A DNA stretch of 45,511 nt from an uncultured Bacteroides sp. (GTDB lineage: Bacteria > Bacteroidota > Bacteroidia > Bacteroidales > Bacteroidaceae). Shown in pieces: positions 28,268 through 38,100 of this stretch (positions are counted from its first letter, which is position 1; the number at the start of each line of letters is the position of its first letter). Both the position numbers and the translations under genes were made by a program. The notes under the pieces are model-generated. The model was given only the letters and a program-made list of their open reading frames with translations, did not search any database and had not been told where the DNA came from. The stretch spans positions 1 through 45,511 of the forward strand of contig NZ_CANRPM010000017.1 of assembly GCF_947632445.1 (NCBI RefSeq), given 5' to 3'.

Positions 28268-28576
28268 TCACCCAAGATACTTTTTGTGGGCTATTTTTAC
28301 ATTGTTCTGGTTCACTATGACATACTGCAACGTCGTATCAATACGCACGTGACCAAGTAAACGTTGCACCTGTTCAATAGGCATACCTTTGTCAATAGCC
28401 ATTGTAGCAAGCGTTCTGCGAAATTTATGAGGATGCACCTTCGAAATATCTAACTGCTTGCCGAGCATTCTGACTCTCACTTCCACCCCACTAATAGTGA
28501 GACGTGTGTGAGGAAACGAGAGAGAAACGAATAAGGCCGGATTTTTACTCGTGCCAAAATCCCGTTTTTCTTCCTC
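28268..28576 (-). pseudogene. C-terminal remnant of a tyrosine recombinase (integrase)
   Basis: Only the catalytic C-terminus of a phage-type integrase is left. The clearest part runs from FGTSKNPALFVSLSFPHTRL through HPHKFRRTLATMAIDKGM to LLGHVRIDTTLQYVIVNQNN and the stop at 28268. The H-x-x-R pair (HKFR), the LLGH histidine and the nucleophilic Tyr of TLQY are present; the N-terminal SAM-like domain and first catalytic Arg are absent. The same frame meets a stop (TGA) just above 28576. Similar recombinases invert hsdS cassettes in Bacteroidales, so this may be the remains of the locus's own inversion enzyme or of an element that carried the island. Confidence 0.8.
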
Positions 28577-28632
28577 TTTTTTTCACGGGCAGATTCTTCC
28601 GGCCTGACGCCGTGCTTGCTGACCCTCTGACA

Positions 28633-28724
28633 AAGTGCTTCGTCCCCTCCTCATAAAGCACTGCATGACACCCTTACGAAGCACTGCGTCGGGACATCAG
28701 GAAGTGCTGCGTGACGGAGTAAGG
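28633..28724. repeat. Four-unit repeat with a 23-bp period (core AAGYRCTKCRT)
   Basis: Cores begin at 28633 (AAGTGCTTCGT), 28656 (AAGCACTGCAT), 28679 (AAGCACTGCGT) and 28702 (AAGTGCTGCGT), exactly 23 bp apart, with 12-nt spacers that differ. The stretch 28577-28821 holds no gene; two AAATAGGAC copies follow at about 28725-28755. It lies past the 3' end of the HU/LysM gene and next to the integrase remnant. Confidence 0.75.
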
Positions 28725-28821
28725 AAATAGGACGATATAGCAATAAATAGGACAGATTGATTGACTTTTCAACTTTTTTTGAGAAGTTAATTAGAATGTC
28801 ATGCTATGCTTTCGCTAATTG

Positions 28822-29952
28822 TTATTGCTTTTCAATCAATTTCGGAATTTTAAGTGTAGTACCAGAAGTTACATTATTCGGATTCTTCAACACGTCCGCA
28901 TTATGCTTCACAATGTAAGGCCATAAAGCTTTTGTTCCGTAAAACCGTAAAGAAATCCGTGTCAACGTTTCTCCTTCTTTGACAGTATAAGTGGTTTCTG
29001 TTCCCATTATTTCATAATTGACAGAATCCGGTTCTACCGGCTGTGCCTTGACTGTCGTTTCTTTGACAACTTTTTGAGGGATCTCCACTTGCTGTTTTGA
29101 AGCTGGATTTGTCGATTGTTGAATTCGAAGTGTATCTTCTGTTCTTTTAAGAGAATCCTCCTGAATAGAATCTTGTTTCAAGTCTACCATAACAGTCGGA
29201 GAAGTATATTCCTCCTCAAGCGATATAGGGGCCGATTTCTCTTGCAAATCGGGATAATAAAGATAGAAGACAATGCTTGCACAAGCCCCCAATACACATA
29301 TCAGTACAATCGCAAACCACTTCAAGCCATTACCTTTATTTTCTTTTATAACCGCTTGCGGCAGAACTCCCTTATCCGTATCTTCCGTTTTTTGCGAGTT
29401 TTTCTGGGTTTCTTCTGTTGTAGATGATTCACCTTCTTTTTCCTGTTCATCAGCGCTCTCTTCAATCGCAACATTTTCGGTTACTATGACCGATTCAAAG
29501 GATGGAGAAGCAGCCTCAGGAAAAATATCCGATATCGCAGCCGACTCATTTGCAGCATTTTGCCCAATGGAAGTATCTTCTAATTCATTCTCGTCGGTCC
29601 GTTCTATCGGCGTATCTTCCAAGACTGTATTCTCATTTAGAATTACAGTCTCAAAATGTCCAAATGGTCTGTTAATTAATTCTTTAAGAGCAGAATCTGG
29701 CGTAAAAGAAACTTTTGTATGTCCTTGTATTTCGATTCGTTCTCCAGTATTGACATCAATGCTGCCACGACTTTCGACACCAATCAGTTTGAACGTACCC
29801 AATCCTTTTATTTTAACATACTTGTCCTGCTCCAGCCCTTTCTCAATTACTGCAAAGAAAGTTTTTACGAATTCCTCCGCTTCTTTAGGAGCAATGCGAT
29901 GCTTTTCCACAAGCAGTTCTATCAAGTTCTGTATGTTTACTTTTTCATTCAT
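28822..29952 (-). CDS. Membrane protein with cytoplasmic HU domain and external LysM domain
   Basis: 376 residues. Residues 1-95 are a clear HU/IHF-type DNA-binding domain (KIKGLGTFKLIGVESRGSID at about 47-66 is the beta-arm base). A long acidic linker (about 100-200) leads to one membrane helix (about 210-233, KWFAIVLICVLGACASIVFY). After a second linker, a LysM domain ends the protein (YTVKEGETLTRISLRFYG, then LWPYIVKHNADVL; about 321-372). With the usual orientation the HU part is cytoplasmic and the LysM part faces the periplasm and peptidoglycan. It follows a smaller HU gene by 34 nt and is the last gene of the run. Linking nucleoid and wall is an inference from architecture. Confidence 0.88.
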   Translation of the reverse strand: MNEKVNIQNLIELLVEKHRIAPKEAEEFVKTFFAVIEKGLEQDKYVKIKGLGTFKLIGVESRGSIDVNTGERIEIQGHTKVSFTPDSALKELINRPFGHFETVILNENTVLEDTPIERTDENELEDTSIGQNAANESAAISDIFPEAASPSFESVIVTENVAIEESADEQEKEGESSTTEETQKNSQKTEDTDKGVLPQAVIKENKGNGLKWFAIVLICVLGACASIVFYLYYPDLQEKSAPISLEEEYTSPTVMVDLKQDSIQEDSLKRTEDTLRIQQSTNPASKQQVEIPQKVVKETTVKAQPVEPDSVNYEIMGTETTYTVKEGETLTRISLRFYGTKALWPYIVKHNADVLKNPNNVTSGTTLKIPKLIEKQ

Positions 29953-29986
29953 AGCAGCAAATTCTCAAAGGGTATAGAGGAAGATT

Positions 29987-30259
29987 TCATTTAAACTTTT
30001 CTTTCAACAGGGTACTGGGGCGGTATGTAAGTACTAACTTTGGAGGAACCAGCATGCGCTGCCTGGTGGTAGGGTTTATAGAAATACGCTCGGCCTTTTT
30101 CTTTACTTCGAAAGTGCCAAATCCTTGAATGGTTACGACATTCCCTTCTCCCAGCTGTCGGGTCATGCCGGAAAGTAAGGAAGACATTAGTTCTGAAGTG
30201 TCTTTCAAGGTATACCCCAGTCTTTTTGATAATTCTGACGTAAAATCTTTATTATTCAC
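29987..30259 (-). CDS. HU-family DNA-binding protein
   Basis: 90 residues, full length for HU. GFGTFEVKKKAERISINPTT covers the base and tip region of the DNA-binding arm, and Pro in INPTT is the residue that intercalates in HU/IHF. The start is a GTG at 30259; no in-frame ATG fits the domain better. It lies 78 nt after rimO and 34 nt before the HU/LysM gene. General nucleoid protein, possibly paired with the larger neighbour. Confidence 0.9.
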   Translation of the reverse strand: MNNKDFTSELSKRLGYTLKDTSELMSSLLSGMTRQLGEGNVVTIQGFGTFEVKKKAERISINPTTRQRMLVPPKLVLTYRPSTLLKEKFK

Positions 30260-30337
30260 TCGTCTTTCTGTTTTATATTTTACGGACGCTATATTAGCAA
30301 AATTCCGTCATATAAACAACATGTTTTTGAGAAATCT

Positions 30338-31639
30338 TTAGATAATGCGTCCATAAAGGTCGAAATCATCGGAATTTACGATCTCTACCTGATAAAAATT
30401 GCCGATAATCAGCTTTTCTCCGTTCCTTTCAATCAATACTTCTGGATCTACTTCTGGAGAGTCAAACTCGGTACGTCCGATATAGTAATTGTCTTCTACG
30501 CGATCAATAATGACTTTCGTCTGTCGACCAATTTTTGCGGCATTAAGTTCTGACGATATATCCTGCTGGATGGCCATCAACTCATCCAAGCGTGCTTGCT
30601 TCACTTCCTGAGGAATGTTATCTTCGTAATTGTCGGCTGCAAAAGTTCCTTCTTCTTCCGAGTATGCAAAAGCTCCCATTCGATCGAAACGCACCATACG
30701 CACAAATTCCTTCAATTCTTCAAAGTCTGCTTCTGTTTCTCCGGGATGGCCTACCATCAGTGTAGTGCGTAAGTGAATACCCGGTACTTCTTTTCGAAAG
30801 TTTTCTATTAATTGATAAGTCTGTTCTTTGGTGACATGCCTGCGCATCTTTCGTAACATATTGTCACTGATATGCTGCAAGGCAATGTCCATATATTTAC
30901 ATACATTGGGACGTTCACGCATTACACGGAACAGGTCAGTCGGGAAATGTGCCGGATAGGCATAATGTAACCGTATCCACTCTACTCCAGGTATGTCAGC
31001 GATACGCTCCACCAATTCAGGAAGCATTTGTTTATGATACAGATCCATGCCATAATAGGTCAGTTCCTGTGCAATGACCTGAAATTCTTTTACGCCATGA
31101 CCAGTCAGATATTGGACTTCTTGCAATATTTCCTCCATCGGTCGTGAAACATGGCGGCCCGTAATGATAGGAATGGCACAATAAGAACACTTCCGGTCGC
31201 ATCCTTCAGATATCTTCAGATAAGCATAATGAGCAGGAGTTGTAAGGACCCGTTCATTGTGCAATTCTTCCCGATAGTTCGTTCCTAAATCATGTATGAG
31301 TTCTTTCCAGTCGAATTTACCGTAAAATTTGTCCACTTGGGGAATTTCGATAGCCAGTTCTTTCAGATAGCGTTCAGAAAGACACCCCATGACATATAGC
31401 TTCCTTAGCAATCCCTCTTCTTTCGCTTGGGCAAATTCCAAAATCATATTGATGGACTCTTCTTTCGCATCTCCAATGAATCCACATGTATTGATAACTG
31501 CAATTTCCCCTTGAGGACGTTCTGCATCATGAGTTACGTGATAACCGGCTTCCTCAAGCTGACGCATCAAATGTTCTGAATCAACCAGATTTTTAGAGCA
31601 ACCTAAGGTGATGATGTCTATTGTATTCTTTTTCATCAA
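30338..31639 (-). CDS. rimO: Ribosomal protein S12 methylthiotransferase RimO
   Basis: 433 residues. Radical SAM enzyme that adds a methylthio group to Asp of ribosomal protein S12. Cys14, Cys52 and Cys86 of the N-terminal UPF0004 domain bind the auxiliary cluster, and Cys147, Cys151 and Cys154 (CDRKCSYC) bind the radical SAM cluster. A TRAM domain closes the protein. GRHVSRP downstream of the SAM motif fits RimO rather than MiaB. The ATG overlaps the ftsY stop by 4 nt (ATGA), so translation is coupled. Confidence 0.95.
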   Translation of the reverse strand: MMKKNTIDIITLGCSKNLVDSEHLMRQLEEAGYHVTHDAERPQGEIAVINTCGFIGDAKEESINMILEFAQAKEEGLLRKLYVMGCLSERYLKELAIEIPQVDKFYGKFDWKELIHDLGTNYREELHNERVLTTPAHYAYLKISEGCDRKCSYCAIPIITGRHVSRPMEEILQEVQYLTGHGVKEFQVIAQELTYYGMDLYHKQMLPELVERIADIPGVEWIRLHYAYPAHFPTDLFRVMRERPNVCKYMDIALQHISDNMLRKMRRHVTKEQTYQLIENFRKEVPGIHLRTTLMVGHPGETEADFEELKEFVRMVRFDRMGAFAYSEEEGTFAADNYEDNIPQEVKQARLDELMAIQQDISSELNAAKIGRQTKVIIDRVEDNYYIGRTEFDSPEVDPEVLIERNGEKLIIGNFYQVEIVNSDDFDLYGRII

Positions 31640-32592
31640 TTCTCACCAAACAAAGAATCTACAAACTCTCTCCTATTGAAAACTTGTAAGTCTTCCATCC
31701 CTTCACCCAATCCGATGTATTTTACCGGTATCTTGAACTGATCGGATATACCAATAACAACTCCACCTTTGGCTGTCCCATCCAACTTGGTTACCGCCAT
31801 AGCCGTCACCTCTGTTGCCAAAGTAAACTGCTTGGCTTGCTCAAAAGCATTTTGACCGGTAGATCCATCCAATACCAACAATACTTCATTGGGGACATCT
31901 GGATTTATCTTCTTCATTACATTTTTTATCTTCGTCAATTCATTCATTAAGCCCACCTTGTTATGCAATCGTCCTGCGGTATCAATGATAACCACATCCG
32001 CATCATTGGCCATAGCAGACTTTAATGTATCAAAGGCTACAGAAGCAGGGTCAGAACCCATTTTCTGCTTGATAACAGGAACACCGACCCTTTCACCCCA
32101 TATCATGAGCTGTTCGACAGCTGCAGCACGGAACGTATCGGCTGCTCCCAAGTAAACAGATTTGCCAGCCTTCTTGAACTGATAAGCCAGTTTTCCGATG
32201 GTAGTTGTCTTCCCCACTCCATTCACACCTACCACCATTATTACGTATGGCTTCTTTGCAATAGGTGCATCAAAGTCATTGGCATCATCTGTATTATTTT
32301 CGGTAAGCAACATCGAGACTTCATCACGCAGGATATGATTCAGTTCCTGTGTATTCATGTATTTTTCAGATGCAGCCCTTTTCTCTATCCTTTCAATGAT
32401 TTTGAGTGTAGTCTCTACCCCCACATCCGAAGTGATAAGTATTTCTTCAAGGTTATCCAGCACTTCGTCATCGACTTTCGTCTTTCCAGCTATAACACGT
32501 GCTATCTTTCCAAAAAAACTTTCCTTGGTCTTGGACAAACCCTTATCCAATGTTTCCTTTTTCTCTTTTGAAAAAAAACTAAAGAATCCCAT
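31636..32592 (-). CDS. ftsY: Signal recognition particle receptor FtsY
   Basis: 318 residues. GTPase that docks ribosomes carrying SRP at the membrane. GVNGVGKT at 122-129 (G1), DTFRAAAVEQL, DTAGRLH at 204-210 (G3) and TKLDG at 268-272 (G4) are all present. The N-terminal part is short (about 20 residues before the N domain), as is normal in Bacteroidota, without the long acidic A domain of E. coli. A promoter match lies 20 bases upstream, and a terminator for the ribosomal genes lies further up, so ftsY-rimO probably forms its own unit. Confidence 0.95.
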   Translation of the reverse strand: MGFFSFFSKEKKETLDKGLSKTKESFFGKIARVIAGKTKVDDEVLDNLEEILITSDVGVETTLKIIERIEKRAASEKYMNTQELNHILRDEVSMLLTENNTDDANDFDAPIAKKPYVIMVVGVNGVGKTTTIGKLAYQFKKAGKSVYLGAADTFRAAAVEQLMIWGERVGVPVIKQKMGSDPASVAFDTLKSAMANDADVVIIDTAGRLHNKVGLMNELTKIKNVMKKINPDVPNEVLLVLDGSTGQNAFEQAKQFTLATEVTAMAVTKLDGTAKGGVVIGISDQFKIPVKYIGLGEGMEDLQVFNRREFVDSLFGEN

Positions 32593-32612
32593 ATACTAAT
32601 GCATTATTTGCA

Positions 32613-32642
32613 CAAAGATAGATAAAAAAAAACGATTGACAA
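32613..32642 (-). promoter_or_regulatory. Promoter of ftsY-rimO
   Basis: The minus strand reads TTG (32642-32640), 19 bases, then TATCTTTG (32620-32613). The pair fits the Bacteroides -33 TTTG and -7 TAnnTTTG elements with normal spacing. The predicted start is about 15 bases before the ftsY codon. Confidence 0.55.
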
Positions 32643-32650
32643 TTAGTCTG

Positions 32651-32696
32651 CAAAAAGAAATCCTCTTGACAGACAGACTGGCCGACAAGAGGATTT
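32651..32696 (-). terminator. Terminator of the rpmB-rpmG-DUF4295 unit
   Basis: Perfect 11-bp stem AAATCCTCTTG / CAAGAGGATTT (32658-32668 with 32686-32696), 17-nt loop, then CTTTTTG on the minus strand. It lies 24 bases after the DUF4295 stop. Confidence 0.8.
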
Positions 32697-32720
32697 TATC
32701 AAAAGTGATTGTTTAAAATC

Positions 32721-32879
32721 TTATTTTTTGAAAAAGTCTTGAACCTTTTCATTAGGAACCATTTGCTCATCAAAGATGTAAGCACCGGTTTTAGGTGACT
32801 TAACCATCTTGATAACCTTTGTATAAGCACGACCTTCTTTAGAACCTTCGTGCAAACTTGCTACTGTTTTCTTTGCCAT
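32721..32879 (-). CDS. Small DUF4295 protein beside L33
   Basis: 52 residues: starts MAKKTVASLHEGSKEGRAYT and ends DFFKK. A basic protein of the DUF4295 family, which in Bacteroidota is almost always encoded directly after rpmG. The ATG at 32879 lies 12 nt after the rpmG stop. Ribosome association is suspected from context only. Confidence 0.9.
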   Translation of the reverse strand: MAKKTVASLHEGSKEGRAYTKVIKMVKSPKTGAYIFDEQMVPNEKVQDFFKK

Positions 32880-32891
32880 GAGTTATACGTA

Positions 32892-33080
32892 TTATTTGAT
32901 TTCTTTGTGTACTGTCACTCTCTTCAAGATAGGATTGTACTTCTTCAGTTCCAATCTCTCAGTGGTGTTCTTTCTGTTCTTCGTCGTAATGTAACGGGAA
33001 GTACCCGGCATACCACTATCTTTATGTTCTGTGCATTCCAGAATTACCTGCACTCTGTTACCTTTAGCTTTCTTTGCCAT
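32892..33080 (-). CDS. rpmG: 50S ribosomal protein L33
   Basis: 62 residues, full length, with the L33 pattern [21 protein letters not shown] and LKKYNP. The zinc-binding Cys pairs of some L33 forms are not present: only one Cys is seen. It lies 19 nt after rpmB. Confidence 0.95.
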   Translation of the reverse strand: MAKKAKGNRVQVILECTEHKDSGMPGTSRYITTKNRKNTTERLELKKYNPILKRVTVHKEIK

Positions 33081-33099
33081 ATTCTAAATCTCCTCTTTT

Positions 33100-33360
33100 T
33101 TAACCAATTACTTTAATGGTCTTCCAATCACAATAACCTTTAGCTACAGCATCATTCAAGGCAGCATCCAGTCCTTTCTTGTTGATAATGCGCAAACCAG
33201 CAGCACACAAGCTCAAGCTAATCCAGCAATCTTGTTCTACATAGTAGAATTTCTTGTTAAACAAGTTCAAATCAAAGGTTCTTTTGGTTCTTCTCTTTGA
33301 GTGTGAAACATTGTTGCCAATCATGGCTTTTTTCCCGGTAATTTGACAAATCTTCGACAT
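33100..33360 (-). CDS. rpmB: 50S ribosomal protein L28
   Basis: 86 residues. Starts [20 protein letters not shown], the typical L28 N-terminus, with [13 protein letters not shown] following. First gene of the L28-L33-DUF4295 unit. No promoter was pinned down in 33361-33481. Confidence 0.95.
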   Translation of the reverse strand: MSKICQITGKKAMIGNNVSHSKRRTKRTFDLNLFNKKFYYVEQDCWISLSLCAAGLRIINKKGLDAALNDAVAKGYCDWKTIKVIG

Positions 33361-33481
33361 TTCTATCTCTATTTTTATAGTTTTTATCTATACTTATTTC
33401 AAACAGAGCGCAAAGTAAGCACTTTTATCGTTAACAAACAAGCTTTTCAGGAAATAATTCATTGTACAATAGCATTTTCCT

Positions 33482-33949
33482 CTATTTCAAAATCTCAATA
33501 AGCAAATCTATGGCATTTTGAATTGCATTCTGCACATTTTTTGCCCGACCATTATCTCCTGTTTGCATAACTGTTACAGATTCATTTTTATAGGCAACAG
33601 CTATCCAGATTGTTCCTACAGGCTTTCCCTGGCTTCCACCTCCCGGCCCTGCAATACCAGAGGTTGCAATAGCACAGTCTGTTTTCAGCGTATTCATCGC
33701 TCCTGCAGCCATTTCCATTACTGTTTCCCTGCTAACCGCTCCGTATTTCTCCAGAGTATCAGAAGAAACATGCAACAAACTGGTCTTCACATTATTCGAA
33801 TAGGCCACAATACCTCCCATGAAATATTCCGAACTGCCAGCCACCGATGTAATGGCAGCTGCGATTCCTCCACCGGTACAGCTTTCTGCGGTGGAAAGGG
33901 ACAATTTCTTCAATTTAAGCAAATTGCCCAATTCCTCTTCTGCTTTCAC
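33482..33949 (-). CDS. CinA C-terminal (PncC-type) nicotinamide mononucleotide amidohydrolase
   Basis: 155 residues, only the CinA C-terminal domain. [20 protein letters not shown] and the loop [11 protein letters not shown] contain the conserved serine and glycines of the NMN deamidase (PncC) family, which recycles NMN to nicotinate mononucleotide. The start is a GTG at 33949 after AAGGAAGGG. It follows tsaD by 19 nt and is probably cotranscribed with it. The full two-domain CinA is absent here. Confidence 0.88.
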   Translation of the reverse strand: MKAEEELGNLLKLKKLSLSTAESCTGGGIAAAITSVAGSSEYFMGGIVAYSNNVKTSLLHVSSDTLEKYGAVSRETVMEMAAGAMNTLKTDCAIATSGIAGPGGGSQGKPVGTIWIAVAYKNESVTVMQTGDNGRAKNVQNAIQNAIDLLIEILK

Positions 33950-33968
33950 AAAACCCTCCTTCCTTCTA

Positions 33969-34991
33969 TTATTTTAAAGTAACACGCGAATAAGCAGGCG
34001 CTTCCATCGGACAAAAATCCTTATCCTGATACTTGAAGTATCCTGTAATGGCAATCATAGCGGCATTATCTGTCGTATAACTGAATTTAGGTATAAAGAT
34101 TTTCCATCCATACTTTTCAGCATGTTCACGGAAAGCATTTCTTAGACCATTGTTTGCTGAAACGCCGCCAGCTACAGCCACTTCTTTTATATTATACTGT
34201 CTGGCAGCTTTACGAAGTTTGTCCATCAAAATATCCACAATAGTCGCTTCAAGCGATGCTGCCAAATCGGTTTTATGATGCTCTATAAAATTCGGATCTT
34301 CTTTTATCCAGTCGCGTAAAGAGTATAAAAACGATGTCTTCAAGCCGCTAAAACTATAATCTAATCCAGGAATATGCGGTTTGCTGAAACAAAAAGCTTT
34401 CGGATTGCCTTGACGTGCCAGCTTATCAATGATGGGGCCTCCGGGATATCCCAACCCCATTACTTTTGAACATTTATCTATTGCTTCTCCTGCAGCATCG
34501 TCAATAGTCTGCCCCAAAATCTCCATATCATTATAAGCTCTCACTAAAATGATTTGTGAGTTCCCTCCTGAAACAAGCAAGCAAAGAAAAGGAAAATCAG
34601 GTTGTATATTCTCTTCATTTTCCACTTTAATGAAATGCGCCAACACATGTCCCGTCAGATGGTTAACATCTATCATCGGTATTCCTAATGAACGGGAAAA
34701 TCCCTTGGCAAAAGACACTCCAACCAACAAAGATCCCATCAGCCCAGGCCCTCTGGTGAAAGCAACGGCACTCAGTTCATCCTTGCTTATTCCCGCACGT
34801 TTCAAAGCCTCGTGTACAACCGGCACAATATTCTGCTGGTGAGCACGAGAAGCCAATTCGGGCACAACCCCGCCGTATGATTCGTGTACAGCTTGACCGT
34901 CCACAACATTCGATAACAGGAAGCCATCTTTGATTACAGCCGCCGAAGTATCGTCACACGAACTTTCTATCCCTAATATTATTATACTCAT
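33969..34991 (-). CDS. tsaD: tRNA threonylcarbamoyladenosine transferase TsaD
   Basis: 340 residues. The iron-binding HLTGH motif (His111, His115) and the ASKHA nucleotide site (VSGGNSQ; later [10 protein letters not shown]) are present. It makes t6A37 in ANN-decoding tRNAs with TsaB, TsaC and TsaE. It is divergent from tamB with 149 bp between. Confidence 0.96.
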   Translation of the reverse strand: MSIIILGIESSCDDTSAAVIKDGFLLSNVVDGQAVHESYGGVVPELASRAHQQNIVPVVHEALKRAGISKDELSAVAFTRGPGLMGSLLVGVSFAKGFSRSLGIPMIDVNHLTGHVLAHFIKVENEENIQPDFPFLCLLVSGGNSQIILVRAYNDMEILGQTIDDAAGEAIDKCSKVMGLGYPGGPIIDKLARQGNPKAFCFSKPHIPGLDYSFSGLKTSFLYSLRDWIKEDPNFIEHHKTDLAASLEATIVDILMDKLRKAARQYNIKEVAVAGGVSANNGLRNAFREHAEKYGWKIFIPKFSYTTDNAAMIAITGYFKYQDKDFCPMEAPAYSRVTLK

Positions 34992-35016
34992 AGCGTTTAT
35001 TTACATTTAAGCTTTG

Positions 35017-35024
35017 CAAAAGTA
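35017..35024 (-). promoter_or_regulatory. Candidate -7 element for tsaD
   Basis: Minus strand TACTTTTG matches TAnnTTTG, 26 bases before the tsaD start. No clear -33 element. Confidence 0.4.
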
Positions 35025-35057
35025 GCGATAAAAGTAGACGGATAATGTATTATTTCC

Positions 35058-35065
35058 TATTTTTG
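35058..35065 (+). promoter_or_regulatory. Candidate -7 element for tamB
   Basis: TATTTTTG matches TAnnTTTG, 76 bases before the ATG at 35141 and about 37 before an in-frame CTG at 35102. No clear -33 element. Confidence 0.35.
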
Positions 35066-35140
35066 TGTGACAAAATATAAATTAACGATACTATCAAAGG
35101 GCTGAAACAAACATTACGCTGGATTATCGGTATAATTATA

Positions 35141-38100
35141 ATGTCATATATCGGTATAGCATTGCTGCTGAATATTCCCTACATTCAGCACAAAATGTCT
35201 ATGTTTGTAACCGATAAATTAGAAAATCTATTAGACACCAAACTGACTTTAGGACGTATTCATATTGGACTTCTGAACCGCATCGTTATTGAAGATCTGA
35301 TGCTGGACGACCGTTCAGGAAAAGAGATGCTTAAAGTCACGCGCTTTTCTGCAAAATTCGATGTTCTCCCGCTTTTTCAAGGACGCATTTCCATCAACAA
35401 CATCCAGCTGTTCGGCTTTACTGCCAACCTTGAGAAGGCCACTCCGCAATCTGAGCCGAATTTTCAGTTTATAGTCGATACATTTGCATCCAAAGATACC
35501 ATCCCCAAACAGACAAATCTCAATTTAAGAATCAATTCTCTCCTCCTTCGTCGAGGAAGAGTCTCGTACAACATCTTGTCTGAAAAGGAAACGCCTGGCA
35601 GGTTCAATGTCAATCATATCAACCTACGCAATATTATCGCCAGCATTTCGTTGAAAGCCCTGCAAAATGATTCTATCAACGCATCTATCAAACGAATGAG
35701 CCTTGAAGAACATTCTTCAGGTTTTAAATTAGACAAGCTGGGACTAAAGATAATCGGTAATGAGCGAGAAATGCAAATAGCAGGCTTTGGCATCGAGCTG
35801 CCTCATACCAATCTGCGGATGGATACTATCCGCATGGAATATGACAACCTAAAGGCTATGGAAGATTTTGTCCATAACGTTCGATTCTCTTGTCGCCTGC
35901 TTCCATCAGATATCACTTTATGCGATTTGTCAGCATTCGTACCCGTTTTTTCATCTTTTAAAGACCCGTTACGGATAGAAGCTGAAGTGAACGGTACTAT
36001 AGACCAGCTGAATTGCCCACGATTGGCAATATCGTCCGGTAAGGAGTTTTTGCTGAGAGGAGACGTTTCGTTTCAAGATTTATCTCATTTTCAGGATGCT
36101 TACGTATTCGGAAATCTGTCTCACTTACATGCCAATCCTGATGGGGTTGCATTTTTTATCAAAAATTTCAGCAAAGACTACAAGGGAGTTCCCGCAGCAA
36201 TTCAACGATTGGGTACCATCAGTTTCCAAGGAGAAATATCCGGCTATTTCACGGATTTAGTTACCTACGGACGCTTGCACACCAACATTGGGAGCCTGAA
36301 CACGGATATAAAAATCAGTTCAGACAAGGATAAAAAATCAATCTCCTATTCAGGTTCCATGGCTACATCCAATTTTGAACTTGGAAAGCTGACAGGCATC
36401 CCTAAATGGGGAAAAATAACGTTCAACATGGGAGTACAAGGACGTCACACCTCCCATAACTACCCGTCTATTGAAGCTAAAGGACTTATCACATCGTTTG
36501 ACTACAGCGGCTATACGTATGAGAACATTACTTTGGACGGTGAATATAAGCAAGGAGGTTTTGCAGGTAAAATCGTGTTGGATGACGAAAACGCTTCCCT
36601 AAATCTGAACGGAACGATTAATACAGCCAGCAAAATACCGACTTTCAATTTCTTAGCCGAAGCCAAGCATGTGCGTCCTCATACATTGAACCTGACATCC
36701 AAATATGAAGATGCCGAATTTTCCGTCAAACTGAAAGCCGACTTCACCGGTGGTTCCATTGACGAAATGAACGGTGAAATTAATATTGACAGCCTGCAAT
36801 TTATTTCTCCTGAGCAATCCTATTTGATGGATAACTTTAAGTTGACAGCTACGCAACAAACCGGCTCCAAACGACTTGATATTCATTCGGCATTCTTGCG
36901 GGGAAGCATTGTCGGCGATTACTCCTATCGTACCCTACCGACCAGCTTTTTGAACATCCTGCATAAATACGTTCCGGCATTGCTGCCTTCCAATGCACCA
37001 AAGGCAGTCAATACTGAAAACAATTTCGGCTTTGATTTACATATCTACAATACGGAATTGTTTTCAAAAGTATTCGGGCTTCCACTTACCGTATATACCC
37101 ACTCCACATTGAAAGGATATTTCAATGACAAGGCTCAGCGTATGCGTATGGAAGGTTATTTCCCTCATTTGCGGTATAATAACAAATTCATTGAATCGGG
37201 ATTGGTTTTGTGTGAAAATCCAAGCGATTATTTTCATGCCCGCATCCGCTTCACCCATAGAAAAGCTGACAGTTCCGTCAATCTGTCCGTAGAAGCATCC
37301 GCTAAAAATGACAGCATCCAAACCATATTGAACTGGGGAAATAGCAGTGAAATCACTTACAGCGGACAACTTTCCGGCACGGCCCGTTTTATGAGACAGC
37401 AGTTAGGTACGCAAGTTCAATCGCCCCGCCGGCAAGCGGAACGCAGCCATAACCGGAAGCAGCCTCCGCTGAAAATGGTGGTTGACATTCACCCTACAGA
37501 CATCATTCTGAACGATACATTGTGGAATATTCATCCGGCACAAGTCGTACTTGATTCGGGCAAAGTATATGTACATAATTTCAATTTCACCAATCAAAAA
37601 CGCTTTCTCCGCATCAACGGAGTCTTGTCTGACCAACCTGAAGACACCGTACATCTGGATCTGCAACAAATCAATATCGGATACGTATTCGATATAGCGG
37701 ACTTGGGGGTCAATTTCCAGGGTGAAGCTACCGGACCTGCATACGCAACCGGCGTTTTCAAAAAGCCGGTCATGAGCACAGACCTGTTCATCCATAATTT
37801 AGGCATCAACAACGGTCTTCTCGGCGATGCCGACATACACGGAGAATGGCATCACGATATAAAAGGCATTTACCTGGATGCACGCATTCGGGAAGCGGAT
37901 ATTGCCCGGACCCATGTTCACGGATTTATCTACCCCATCAAACCCACCAGCTCGCTCGACTTGCAGATAGATGCAGACGGCACGAACCTGAAATTCATAC
38001 ACTATTATATGAAAGATATTACGCCCGAATTTACGGGGCGGGCGAAAGGGAATGTCCATTTCTATGGCAAGTTCAAGGCATTGACGATGGAAGGACAAGT

